This document shows positions 17,663 to 26,748 of a stretch of 53,791 bases of DNA, one piece after another. The translations under genes were made by a program, and so were the position numbers. Position 1 is the stretch's first letter. Each line of letters opens with the position of its first letter. The notes beneath the pieces were generated by a model, which had not been told where the DNA came from, did not search any database, and was given only the letters and a program-made list of their open reading frames with translations. The DNA is from Actinomycetes bacterium (GTDB lineage Bacteria > Actinomycetota > Acidimicrobiia > Acidimicrobiales > SZUA-35), in contig JAAETV010000156.1 of NCBI GenBank assembly GCA_024227975.1, positions 1-53,791 of the forward strand. The letters run 5' to 3'.

Positions 17663-18640
17663 TCAGGTTTCGAGGTGGAGTAGTTCGCTCAGCGATCCCC
17701 CATTGTGGATCCGGGCCACTGCTTCACCGACGAGGGGCCCGATGCCGAGCACGACCAGCTGATCGCCGACGATGTCGGGGCTGAGCCGGTCGGGCTCAAC
17801 CGTGTCGGTCACAATCACCTTGGCCACTGAGGGGTGGGAGAACAAGGCGGCGGCGTCGGGGGTCAGCACCCCATGAGTGGCGGCCAGATAGACCATGTTC
17901 GCCCCTTGCGCGACCAGCATGTCGGCCACCCGTCGCATCGTGCCACCAGAGGCGATCATGTCGTCGAAGACGATGGCGACGCGACCCTCCACGTCGCCCA
18001 GGATCCGCTCCGGGCCCGAGATCACACCCCGGTTCCGCAGCTTGGCGGCGAAGGCCAGATCGATGGGTCGGCCCATCTCGGCCTCCAGCCGCATACGGAA
18101 CCGTTCTGCCCTCTTCACCCCACCGATGTCGGGCGACACGACCACCACGTCGGCCCCCGCCATCGTCTGACAGACATAGTCGACGAAGAGCTGGGTGGCT
18201 TGGAGGTGGTCGGTGTGGCAACGACTGGCGTTCTGGAATGCAGCCAGGTTGTGCACATCGAGGGTCACCAGTCGGTCGGTTCCGACGGCCTCGAACATCT
18301 GAGCCACATAGCGGGTGGCGATCGGGTCTCGGGCCTTGGTCTGTTGATCCTTGCGGGAGTAGCACAGGTAGGGGGCGACGACGGTCACCGAGCGGGCCGA
18401 TGCCTCCTTGAGAGCACCGACGAAGAACAGGACCCGGCACAGCTTGTCGTTGGCGGATCCCGTCTGGTTGCCAGCCAGGGAGGCGACAACGTAGGTGTCG
18501 CGGCCCCGGACATTGACGGCAGGTCGGGTCTTGCTCTCCCCGCTTTCGAAATGGCGCTCATCATGGTCGGCGACGGCGACACCGAGATGGGCAGCCACGG
18601 TCTGACCCAGCTTCCGCTCCGTGTCGAGGGCGAACAACAT
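17663..18640 (-). CDS. Ribose-phosphate pyrophosphokinase (PRPP synthetase), divergent type
   Basis: Makes phosphoribosyl pyrophosphate from ribose 5-phosphate and ATP. The 325 residues show the catalytic-loop region YLCYSRKDQQTKARDP, a metal- and ribose-binding segment VTLDVHNLAAFQNASRC, the substrate-binding VVVSPDIGGVKRAERF, and the PRPP loop IVFDDMIASGGTM. The DVHN...AFQN segment differs from the DLH...GFFD pattern of the housekeeping Prs, placing this in a distinct clade; an accessory role besides a core prs elsewhere is plausible. ATG 18640 gives the expected N-terminus (MLFALDTERKLG); a TTG at 18676 is less likely. Lone gene, convergent with the CoA-transferase. Confidence 0.85.
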   Translation of the reverse strand: MLFALDTERKLGQTVAAHLGVAVADHDERHFESGESKTRPAVNVRGRDTYVVASLAGNQTGSANDKLCRVLFFVGALKEASARSVTVVAPYLCYSRKDQQTKARDPIATRYVAQMFEAVGTDRLVTLDVHNLAAFQNASRCHTDHLQATQLFVDYVCQTMAGADVVVVSPDIGGVKRAERFRMRLEAEMGRPIDLAFAAKLRNRGVISGPERILGDVEGRVAIVFDDMIASGGTMRRVADMLVAQGANMVYLAATHGVLTPDAAALFSHPSVAKVIVTDTVEPDRLSPDIVGDQLVVLGIGPLVGEAVARIHNGGSLSELLHLET

Positions 18641-18832
18641 CCCATCGAAGCGGCTCAACGCTTGGCCTCGTCCCAAATCGAACTGGGTCTGTTGGCATGC
18701 GTCACGTTGGCGTCATCCAGTCGACCCGGTCCGCTTCGTCTCGGGCTCAAGACGGAGCGTAGTGCCCGAGACGCCGTCAGGCCACGCCACCGCTGAAGCC
18801 AAGGGGTTGGAACTCGGCGTAGCCCATGCCAT

Positions 18833-18847
18833 GGTGTGAACCACACC
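18833..18847. promoter_or_regulatory. Inverted repeat in a divergent intergenic region
   Basis: GGTGTG (18833-18838) and CACACC (18842-18847) are separated by three bases. The element lies in the roughly 283-bp gap between the divergent prs-like and WXG-like genes, which holds no gene of its own. It could be an operator for either gene. No confident -10/-35 pair was found around it. Confidence 0.3.
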
Positions 18848-18923
18848 CCGCCGGCCTCCACCGGACTGGGATTCGGCGCTTCTCCCAATGTTGTCAAAGG
18901 TTGGTTCATCGAGGCGGATGCTG

Positions 18924-19178
18924 ATGAGTGGGGTTGATATGAGTGATGCGGCGATGGCGTTGGCCAGCCGCTACCGGGCGGTGGCCCACTTGGTTGAGTC
19001 ATTGACCGAGGTGCTCGACAGTCGGGTCGATCGGATGCAGTGGCGGGCGCCCACAGCCACCGACATGCGGCTTCGGGCCGCAGACCACCGGTCGAAGGGG
19101 GTCGGGGTGGGGGTCGAGCTGATCGCTATGGCTCTGGCCCTCGAGATCAGTGCCGACATCTCAGGGGAGGAGCCATGA
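18924..19178 (+). CDS. Small helical protein, WXG100-like
   Basis: An 84-residue protein, too short for firm family assignment. It reads as two helices around a turn, MQWRAPTATDMRLRAADH, which resembles the W-x-G/W-x-x-P bend of ESX-type WXG100 proteins. ATG 18924 has a GAGGCGG Shine-Dalgarno six bases upstream; ATG 18939 with GTGGGG is an alternative. Its stop overlaps the start of the next gene (ATGA), so they form a two-gene unit. The inference is a partner, chaperone or antitoxin-like role for the following alpha/beta hydrolase; no type VII secretion gene lies in this window. Confidence 0.6.
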   Translation: MSGVDMSDAAMALASRYRAVAHLVESLTEVLDSRVDRMQWRAPTATDMRLRAADHRSKGVGVGVELIAMALALEISADISGEEP

Positions 19179-20488
19179 GCGACTCCTACATCAATCCTGG
19201 TGATGTTGACCTGGTTGGTCGAGCGATGCTGGGGGCGGTCGAGACCTTGAGTCGGGCCCGAGCTGCGCTGACCGATGACCTCGATGCCTTCTTGGTCCGG
19301 GTCGGGAACCAGCCTGAGCTGGTCTCCATCGACTTGGTCGCTCGCACCGACCATGTGTTGAACGTGCTCGATGATCTGGCTCGGGGTTGTGGGGCCGACG
19401 GCCGCCACATGATGGCCACGGTGGCCCGGGTCCGAGCGGCGGACGAACCGTTGGCCATGCCTCCCGGCGACGAGTTGACGACCGCCCAACGGTGGTGGAA
19501 CCGCTCGGTCGATGTGGCCGCTCCCATCGTCGCCAATGACATCTATGAGGTGGCCGCAGACGGAAGGAAGCTGATCGATCTCGCAACCAGCCCCCAGCGC
19601 GCCCTCGATCGATTCCTATTCGGTCGAGCTGAGCGCGATCCCGCGGGCGGTGACCTAGGCGGTGCCTATCAGACCAGGCCGACGCTCGGCTTCGACGGCT
19701 CGATGGCTCGGAACCCGACCGATCGTGGTCGACAAGCCCTGAGCTACTTCCTGGCTGAGACCGATCCCGGCATCCAGCACCATGACGGCGAGGAGCCCCA
19801 GATCCGCAGCGACGAATTCGAGCTCATCGACCATGGAGGCAACGCCTACACCGTGGTCCTGCCCGGGGTCACCGACTTGAAGCGCCCGTCGGTTGGGATG
19901 GACCCCGACACCAATACGGTGCGGGATCTGGACGGGTTCTCCATCCGCTCATGGCTCGATACGTCCAAGGAGGCCAACTACTACGCCTTGATGGTCGAAC
20001 AAGGCCTGGTGTCAGCTGGGGTTCCTCTAGGGGCTGAGCTCATCATCGTCGGCCACAGTTTCGGGGCCGACACCGCTCTCGACCTTGCCGCCGATCGCGC
20101 CTTCAACGGTGGAACCTACGACGTCACCCACGTGATCGCTGCCGGCTACCACTCCCAGCCCCAACTCGAGTATGTCCCCGATGGCACCAGAGTCCTGGTC
20201 CTCCAGAATCGAAACGACATGGCGGTCAAGGCCGAGTCAGTTCTCGACCGGATCACATTCGACAGCCCGACCAAGCACGACCACGACGCTATCGTCGACG
20301 TCTTCGACGGGGGGTTCTCCGGGGCCGGTCACCATCAGCGTCACTATGTCGATCACATCGAGGCCAGCGATGATGCCTCCGTCGGGCGCTTCCTCGCCTC
20401 CCTCGACGCCCGCGGTCACACCCGACCGGGCTCGAGCCTGGCTGTAGATGTGTCAGTCCCAATGTCGAGCCCGAAACCCGATCTCTGA
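19175..20488 (+). CDS. Alpha/beta hydrolase with helical N-terminal region
   Basis: A 437-residue protein. Residues about 1-100 are predicted by eye to be long helices (PGDVDLVGRAMLGAVETLSR onward), as in ESX-linked actinobacterial proteins. The C-terminal half is an alpha/beta hydrolase with the nucleophile elbow LIIVGHSFGADTALDLA, a VIAAGYHS strand and a candidate catalytic aspartate in LQNRNDMAVKAE, with histidines near GAGHHQRHYVDH. No classical signal peptide is visible. ATG 19175 overlaps the previous stop. The architecture recalls DUF1023-like hydrolases paired with WXG100 proteins. The substrate is unknown; a lipid, peptide or cell-wall ester is possible. It converges with the methyltransferase gene, only 7 bp away. 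Confidence 0.75.
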   Translation: MSDSYINPGDVDLVGRAMLGAVETLSRARAALTDDLDAFLVRVGNQPELVSIDLVARTDHVLNVLDDLARGCGADGRHMMATVARVRAADEPLAMPPGDELTTAQRWWNRSVDVAAPIVANDIYEVAADGRKLIDLATSPQRALDRFLFGRAERDPAGGDLGGAYQTRPTLGFDGSMARNPTDRGRQALSYFLAETDPGIQHHDGEEPQIRSDEFELIDHGGNAYTVVLPGVTDLKRPSVGMDPDTNTVRDLDGFSIRSWLDTSKEANYYALMVEQGLVSAGVPLGAELIIVGHSFGADTALDLAADRAFNGGTYDVTHVIAAGYHSQPQLEYVPDGTRVLVLQNRNDMAVKAESVLDRITFDSPTKHDHDAIVDVFDGGFSGAGHHQRHYVDHIEASDDASVGRFLASLDARGHTRPGSSLAVDVSVPMSSPKPDL

Positions 20489-20495
20489 GCTGCTA

Positions 20496-21260
<765 letters not shown>

Positions 21261-21333
21261 CCGTTTCTGTCGGCAACGGCTTGATGGCCCTACCAGAACA
21301 GTATGTCTCTCTGGCACTAGGTGGCGACCCGTC

Positions 21334-22587
21334 ATGCGTGGGACCCTGGCCTCGATGGGATCAGGAATCGATTCAGCGCGGGCATGGAAGGTTGCGGTGG
21401 CGGCCGCCGTCACCAATGGGGTGGCCTTCGGCACCGTTTACACCTTCGGTACCTTTTTCGAGGCCATGGCTTCGGAATTCGGGACGGGGCTGGGGCCGAC
21501 GTCGGTGGTGTTCAGCATCACCCTGTTCCTGTTCCTGGGCACTGGGGCTGCTTCGGGATTCCTGGCCGACCGCTATGGGCCCCGTCCCCTCGTCTGGGTG
21601 GGGGGGCTCCTGTTCAGCGGAGGATTGTTCCTCACCAGTCAGGTCGACCAGTTGTGGCACGGCTACCTGACCTATGGGGTCGGGGCCGGTCTCGGTGGGG
21701 GGCTGTTCGTTTCGCCCTTGTTCGCCGCGGTCGCCGGTTGGTTTGATCGGTACCGGGCCATAGGGCAGGGGGTAGCGGCCACCGGCAATGGGCTAGGAAC
21801 GCTGATCCTGCTACCCCTGGCCAACCGGCTCATCGAAACCGACGGCTGGCGCCACGCCTACGTCACCCTGGCCGTGATCTCTGCCGTCACCTTCGCCATC
21901 GGTGGCCTCCTTCTTGATCGCCCGCCCATCGAGCGACCGCCTCGAGCGGGCCGCCACCTGAGGGCCGTTTTGGCAACGACCAGCTTTCGACGTCTGGCCA
22001 TCGGTGGCGCCCTGGCCACAGCCGGCCAGAGCTCAGCGTTTGCCTTCACCGTGTTGTTCGCCACTGACGCCGGGGTGTCGTCGGCCCGGGCCGCACTCCT
22101 GATTGGGATCGTTGGCGCTTCCAGCATCATTGGCCGGCTCCTCCTGACGGGGCTGTCGGATCGGGTCGGTTCGGTCCGGATGCTGCAAGCGTGCCTGTTG
22201 GTCCAACCCCTGGCCTTTGTCTTGCTAGCCATCGCCGGGGCCAACTACACGGTGTTGGTGGCCTATGCCGTCCTCCTGGGCCTGGGCTATGGGGGCTTCG
22301 TGGCCCTCATTGGTCAGGTGTCGGCCCACCTTTTCGGTGTTCGAGGCCTGGGAGTGGTGTTGGGCTGGGTCTACCTGTCGGCTGCTGTTGGGAGCTTGCT
22401 CTACCCGCCTGTGGTCGGATTCCTAGCCGACGCCACCTCGACAGGAGACGTCTCGACCAGCATCGTCCCCAAACTCGCTATTGCTGGGGTCTCCTTTGTC
22501 GGGTCGCTCTACCTGCTCCGCCTCAGTCCTGATCCGGTGCCGACCGAGACCTTGGAAGCCACCCTCGAGCCGGCAGCCGTGGACTGA
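21334..22587 (+). CDS. MFS transporter, paralogue of the 10243 carrier
   Basis: A 417-residue membrane carrier with about 12 helices. The N-terminus VTNGVAFGTVYTFGTFFEAM and the loop ADRYGPRPLVWVGG line up with the first MFS gene of the window (INTWTFGVFYSFGAAFEQM and GDRYGAKPLVAFGG), as do GWRHAYVTLAV and GYGGFVALIGQVSAHLFGVRG. Both are therefore members of one monocarboxylate/oxalate-formate-like subfamily. ATG 21334 is preferred, with ATG 21355 possible. It is divergent from pcm and stands upstream of importer operon 2 without overlapping it. Confidence 0.88.
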   Translation: MRGTLASMGSGIDSARAWKVAVAAAVTNGVAFGTVYTFGTFFEAMASEFGTGLGPTSVVFSITLFLFLGTGAASGFLADRYGPRPLVWVGGLLFSGGLFLTSQVDQLWHGYLTYGVGAGLGGGLFVSPLFAAVAGWFDRYRAIGQGVAATGNGLGTLILLPLANRLIETDGWRHAYVTLAVISAVTFAIGGLLLDRPPIERPPRAGRHLRAVLATTSFRRLAIGGALATAGQSSAFAFTVLFATDAGVSSARAALLIGIVGASSIIGRLLLTGLSDRVGSVRMLQACLLVQPLAFVLLAIAGANYTVLVAYAVLLGLGYGGFVALIGQVSAHLFGVRGLGVVLGWVYLSAAVGSLLYPPVVGFLADATSTGDVSTSIVPKLAIAGVSFVGSLYLLRLSPDPVPTETLEATLEPAAVD

Positions 22588-22713
22588 ACGTCACCCCTTC
22601 CGCCCCCGCCACCGTGCCAATGCCACAACGATTGTGACGGATGTCGCATCAAAACTTGCGCTGCCGGGTACTGACTGCAACCGTAGGCCCAGATCAACAT
22701 GGGGGAGGTTCTC

Positions 22714-24594
22714 TTGACTGCGCGACTGAGCAAGTTAATGGCGATTCTATTCGCCTTGGCCCTAGTAGCCGCTGCCTGCGGTAGTGGCTCCGACGAGGAA
22801 GAATCCGAGGGCGCGACGGCGGCCGAAGATGACGAGCAACAGCAGGTCGAAACGGACAGGGCCGAAGGCGACGCCAGTGGTGAGGACACCGCGGAGGACA
22901 CCGGCGAGGCGGTCCATGGCGGCAAGCTCATCTACGGGATCGAGGCTGATTCGGCCAATCCCTGGACCCACTATGCGACCTCCTGTGCCATCAGCTGTCG
23001 CATGATCTTCAGGGCTGTCACCGACAGCCTGTTCACCACCGACGAAACTACCGAGTTCGTTCCATACCTGGTGTCGTCGGTCGAGACCAACGAGGACTCG
23101 ACAGAGTGGACCATGACCATCCGTGACGGGATCATATTCCACGACGGGACTCCGCTCGACGGAGCGGCGGTCAAATACAACCTCGACACCTGCCGGTTCA
23201 GTCCGCTGACCGGTCCCGCCTTCCTCGGCTTGAACGATGTGACAGCCGATGGGCAAACGGTCACCATGACCTATGCCGACCCCTCCGCCTTGGGCCCCAT
23301 GGTTCTGCGGACCGAGGTCTGTGGGATGATGTTCTCACCGACCTGGATGCAGACCCTTCCCAACAATCCGCTCCTCAGCGAGGAAGAGGCCGCGGCCGCC
23401 ACTGGCAACCCGGCGGAGCCCGTCGGGCTGGGGGCGTTCAAGTTCGTGTCGTACACCCCCGGCAACGGCAACAGCTTCATCGCCGAGCGCAATGAGGACT
23501 ACTGGCGAGGTGACGGCCCCAACTCTGTTACCAACGAAGGGCTTCCCTACCTCGACGAGGTGGAGTTCGTGGTTGCGGTCGACATCCAGGGCCGGTCGAA
23601 CGGTCTCAAGTCTGGGCAGTTCGACATCATCCATACGGCGAACGCCGACGAGATAGCCAAGTTCGAGGGCAACGACGAGTTCAAGCTGCTCCAGGCCAAT
23701 GACTTCGGTGCCACCAGCCATTACTTGGTCAACAGCGCTCAGGGTGAGAACCCGACGCTGGCCTTCGTGCGTGGTGTCGACAATGTGGTCATGGATCCCG
23801 GCGGCCTCAATGCCGCCAACCCGATGATCCACCTGAGCTGTCGCCGGGCTTTCGCTCATGCCATCGACCGTCAAAGAGTGGCCGATGAGCGGGGTGCCGG
23901 CATCGTTACCCCCGCCAACGGTCCCTTCCCACCGGGATCGATTGGCTACCTGGAAGACTCGGGCTATCCCGACTTCGACCTCGAGGCAGCGGCGGCCGAG
24001 TTCGAGACCTGCAAGACCGAGCACGGAGCGGTCCCGGTCGAATTCACCTTCAATACCACCAACGATGCGTTCAACGTCGAGACCAACGAACTAGTGGCCT
24101 CCATGTGGGCCGATGCCTTCGGTGATGAGGTCAACGTCACCATCGCCCCGATCGAGCAGGGCCAATACATCGGCCTTGCCCTCGCTGGTGTCTTCCAGGT
24201 GCAGAGCTGGCGCAACCATGCCGGCGTCGATCCAACAGAACAGTGGTACTGGTGGAATTCGGCAACGGCCAGCCCGATCGATCCCGAGGTACCAGAGTTG
24301 GCCCTGAACTTCGGCCGGTTCCAGGATGCGGCCATGGATGCGGAGTTCACCACCATCCGTCAGAGCACTGATCCCGCGGCCCGCAAGGCGGCGGCGGAAG
24401 AGGTCAACCGGCTCTTCGGTGAGAATGTGTGGAACTTCTGGACGACCTGGACCTTGTGGGGCATCGTGGCCAATCCTCGGGTCCAGAACATCACCAATAT
24501 GGAGATCCCCGATCAGACGACGTCGTTCCCCGTGATCGCCGGAAAGCACCACCTGACCCAGGTCTGGTGTACGGAGGGCGACTGCCAGGGCTGA
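22714..24594 (+). CDS. Peptide-binding lipoprotein, SBP family 5 (system 2)
   Basis: Substrate receptor of the second importer, 626 residues. TTG 22714 is chosen because GGGGGAGG (22701-22708) stands five bases before it; ATG 22699 overlaps that ribosome site. The protein starts MTARLSKLMAILFALALVAA with the lipobox cysteine at residue 22, then an acidic Glu/Asp linker, then the binding domain with AVKYNLDTCRF, GAFKFVSYTPGN and CRRAFAHAIDRQRVAD. It contains several extra cysteines (for example SCAISCRM), more than its counterpart at 4195. It is the first gene of operon 2, separated from the permeases by a strong hairpin. Confidence 0.92.
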   Translation: MTARLSKLMAILFALALVAAACGSGSDEEESEGATAAEDDEQQQVETDRAEGDASGEDTAEDTGEAVHGGKLIYGIEADSANPWTHYATSCAISCRMIFRAVTDSLFTTDETTEFVPYLVSSVETNEDSTEWTMTIRDGIIFHDGTPLDGAAVKYNLDTCRFSPLTGPAFLGLNDVTADGQTVTMTYADPSALGPMVLRTEVCGMMFSPTWMQTLPNNPLLSEEEAAAATGNPAEPVGLGAFKFVSYTPGNGNSFIAERNEDYWRGDGPNSVTNEGLPYLDEVEFVVAVDIQGRSNGLKSGQFDIIHTANADEIAKFEGNDEFKLLQANDFGATSHYLVNSAQGENPTLAFVRGVDNVVMDPGGLNAANPMIHLSCRRAFAHAIDRQRVADERGAGIVTPANGPFPPGSIGYLEDSGYPDFDLEAAAAEFETCKTEHGAVPVEFTFNTTNDAFNVETNELVASMWADAFGDEVNVTIAPIEQGQYIGLALAGVFQVQSWRNHAGVDPTEQWYWWNSATASPIDPEVPELALNFGRFQDAAMDAEFTTIRQSTDPAARKAAAEEVNRLFGENVWNFWTTWTLWGIVANPRVQNITNMEIPDQTTSFPVIAGKHHLTQVWCTEGDCQG

Positions 24595-24611
24595 TCACTC
24601 GTACTGCATCC

Positions 24612-24655
24612 GTCGGGGTGCCTTGCTTTGCTCATGAGCGGCAAGGCACCCCGAC
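24612..24655 (+). terminator. Strong intercistronic hairpin after the binding-protein gene
   Basis: GTCGGGGTGCCTTGC (24612-24626) and GCAAGGCACCCCGAC (24641-24655) are perfect 15-bp inverted arms, and the loop contains its own palindrome GCTCATGAGC. There is no T tract. It lies 17 bp after the stop of the binding-protein gene and 33 bp before the permease start. The likely role is partial termination or 3'-end protection that yields more receptor than transporter. Confidence 0.7.
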
Positions 24656-24688
24656 AGGTACCACATCTAGGAAAGGAACCAGCCACCT

Positions 24689-25834
24689 GTGCGTACGCTG
24701 AGACAACGGCCTGGTCCGTTCGCAGTGCTCGCCATCCTCGTCGTCATCATCTGGGCCTGGTTTGCCCGGCCGCCCGTGAGCTGGACCTTCGGTTTGGTCA
24801 TAGCGATCGGCACGACAGCCGCTTTCCTCACCAACGGACGCTACGCACTACGACGGATTCTGGGAATCATCCCCATCCTGATCGTCGTCTCGTTCATCGT
24901 GTTCACGCTGATGGCCACCCTGCCCGGTGACCCAGCCATCAACATCCTCGGCCCTTCGGCCACTCCCGATGCGGTAGCCAGAATCAACGCCGAGCTGGGC
25001 CTCGACCAGCCCTTCTTCAACCGATACGGCGACTGGGTCGGCGATGCTGTGGTGGGGGACCTCGGCGACTCGATCGTGCGGCGCCAGGCAGTGGCTGATG
25101 GGATCTCACAGGCCATCACCCCGTCGCTGCAGCTGATGTTCTACTCGCTGGTCTTGGCCACCGCCATCTCGTTCCCCCTCGGGGTGTACACCGCCTATCG
25201 CAACGGCCAGCGTCAGGACCGGATCATCAACACCGTGATGCTCGGTTTCTTCGCCATCCCGCCCTTCGTGCTGGCCATCTTCTTCGTGCTGTTCTTCTCC
25301 ATTGGGGGCCTCAGCGTCTTCGGCACCAATATCGGGTTCAAGATCCTGCCCGCGGCCCGCTATGTACCCTTGGGGGAGAGCATCCCGGATCACTTCAAGC
25401 ACATGGTCTTGCCCGCCTTTTCGTTGGCCCTGGGTGTATCAGCGGTGTTCATGCGGCTTCTGCGGGCCGACATGATCGGCACCCTGCGCCTCCCCTTCAT
25501 CGACCTGGCCCGCTCCAAAGGGCTCTCGACGAGCCGGATTCTGTGGCGTCACGCCCTACGCCCATCGACGTTCACCCTGTTGACGGTCATGGGCTTCACC
25601 ACCGGGGCCCTCATCGGGGGAGCACTGATCACCGAGGTGATCTTCACCCTTCCCGGTATCGGGGGCTACATGTTCGGTGCCATCGGTCAGCGGGATTTCA
25701 TCGCCGTTCAAGGCGGGACCCTGGTCATCGCCACCCTCTACATCGTGATCCTGGTGATGGTCGACTTCTTGTACCTCGCAATCGATCCACGGCTGAGATC
25801 GGGTGGAAGTGGACTCGGAGGTGATGGGGGCTGA
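24689..25834 (+). CDS. Peptide ABC importer permease, DppB type with N-terminal extension (system 2)
   Basis: Pore subunit of importer 2, 381 residues against 316 for the system 1 protein. The usual N-terminus (RRILGIIPILIVVSFIVFTL) begins only at about residue 53. Before it are two additional hydrophobic segments (about 12-26 and 31-47), which would form an extra membrane hairpin. The remainder is regular: LGLDQPFFNRYGDWV, VGDLGDSIV, the EAA-like loop FIDLARSKGLSTSRI, and a C-terminus MVDFLYLAIDPRLR. The GTG at 24689 has GAAAGGA 11 bases upstream. The stop overlaps the following ATG. Confidence 0.9.
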   Translation: MRTLRQRPGPFAVLAILVVIIWAWFARPPVSWTFGLVIAIGTTAAFLTNGRYALRRILGIIPILIVVSFIVFTLMATLPGDPAINILGPSATPDAVARINAELGLDQPFFNRYGDWVGDAVVGDLGDSIVRRQAVADGISQAITPSLQLMFYSLVLATAISFPLGVYTAYRNGQRQDRIINTVMLGFFAIPPFVLAIFFVLFFSIGGLSVFGTNIGFKILPAARYVPLGESIPDHFKHMVLPAFSLALGVSAVFMRLLRADMIGTLRLPFIDLARSKGLSTSRILWRHALRPSTFTLLTVMGFTTGALIGGALITEVIFTLPGIGGYMFGAIGQRDFIAVQGGTLVIATLYIVILVMVDFLYLAIDPRLRSGGSGLGGDGG

Positions 25835-26748
25835 TGTCTGATATCGGAAGTACCGCTCTCCACCACGATTCTGGTGGGTCACTTGCCCCCACCCCCGAGC
25901 CCGGTGAGGGGGTTCGTAGTCGAGGTCCTCTTGGCTTCATGTTCTGGATCGCCGTGATCTTCCTCGTGGTCTTGACCCTGTCGGCCATCTTCGCCGAGGT
26001 GCTGCCGCTCAAAGGACCGGCTGAGACCTTCAAGGGTCGCAACCGAGAAGGGCCGAGCCTCGACCATTGGTTCGGTGTCGACGGTGGCGGTCGAGACATC
26101 TTCAGTCGGGTCATCTATGGCGGCCAGGTCAGCCTGATCATTGCCTCGGTTGGGGCCACCCTGGCCCTGCTCATCGGGGGCATGGTCGGTATGGCCGCTG
26201 GCTACTACCGGCGTCGGGTTGACACCGTCATCACTTCCTTCACCGACGGGACCCTCGTCATCCCGCCCCTCATCCTGGCCTTGTCCCTGATCCTGTTCCT
26301 CGACCCCACCGCCGAACGCCGAGTGTCCATCCTGATCTTCGTGTTCGTGCTGTTGTCGATCGCTCCCATTGCTCGGGTAGTCAGGGCCTCGACCCTTGTC
26401 TGGTCTGAGCGTGAGTTCGTGCTGGCGGCAAGGACCATTGGAGCCCGCAATGGGAGGGTGATGTTTCGAGAAGTGCTGCCAAACGTGGCCCCTGCCCTGG
26501 TCAGCTACTCATTGATCATCATGGCCAACCTGATCGTGGTTGAGGGGGCGGTCGCATTCCTCGGCCTCTCGGTTCCACCACCGACACCAACCTGGGGAGA
26601 CATGATCAACAAAGGCCGAGGTGATCTCGATGTCGCAGCTCACATCAGCCTTATTCCGGCCATGACCATGTTCCTCACCGTGCTCGCCCTCAACTTTGTT
26701 GGTGACAAGCTCCAAGAACGTTACGAGCCGAGAGAGTCGGTGCTCTGA
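25834..26748 (+). CDS. Peptide ABC importer permease, DppC/OppC type (system 2)
   Basis: Second pore subunit of importer 2, 304 residues. A cytoplasmic tail rich in Pro/Gly precedes the first helix (FMFWIAVIFLVVLTLSAIF). The DppC signature is present as HWFGVDGGGRDIFSRVIYGG, and the EAA-like loop as REFVLAARTIGARNGRVM. The end, ALNFVGDKLQERYEP, is standard. Unlike its partner permease it shows no additional segment. It overlaps both the upstream permease and the downstream ATPase by one to four bases. Confidence 0.92.
   Translation: MSDIGSTALHHDSGGSLAPTPEPGEGVRSRGPLGFMFWIAVIFLVVLTLSAIFAEVLPLKGPAETFKGRNREGPSLDHWFGVDGGGRDIFSRVIYGGQVSLIIASVGATLALLIGGMVGMAAGYYRRRVDTVITSFTDGTLVIPPLILALSLILFLDPTAERRVSILIFVFVLLSIAPIARVVRASTLVWSEREFVLAARTIGARNGRVMFREVLPNVAPALVSYSLIIMANLIVVEGAVAFLGLSVPPPTPTWGDMINKGRGDLDVAAHISLIPAMTMFLTVLALNFVGDKLQERYEPRESVL

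Noticed and set aside
18893..18923. Alternative longer start (TTG 18888 or ATG 18918) for the WXG-like gene.
   Set aside because: A GAGGCGG Shine-Dalgarno is correctly spaced for ATG 18924, and the extra residues add nothing recognisable.
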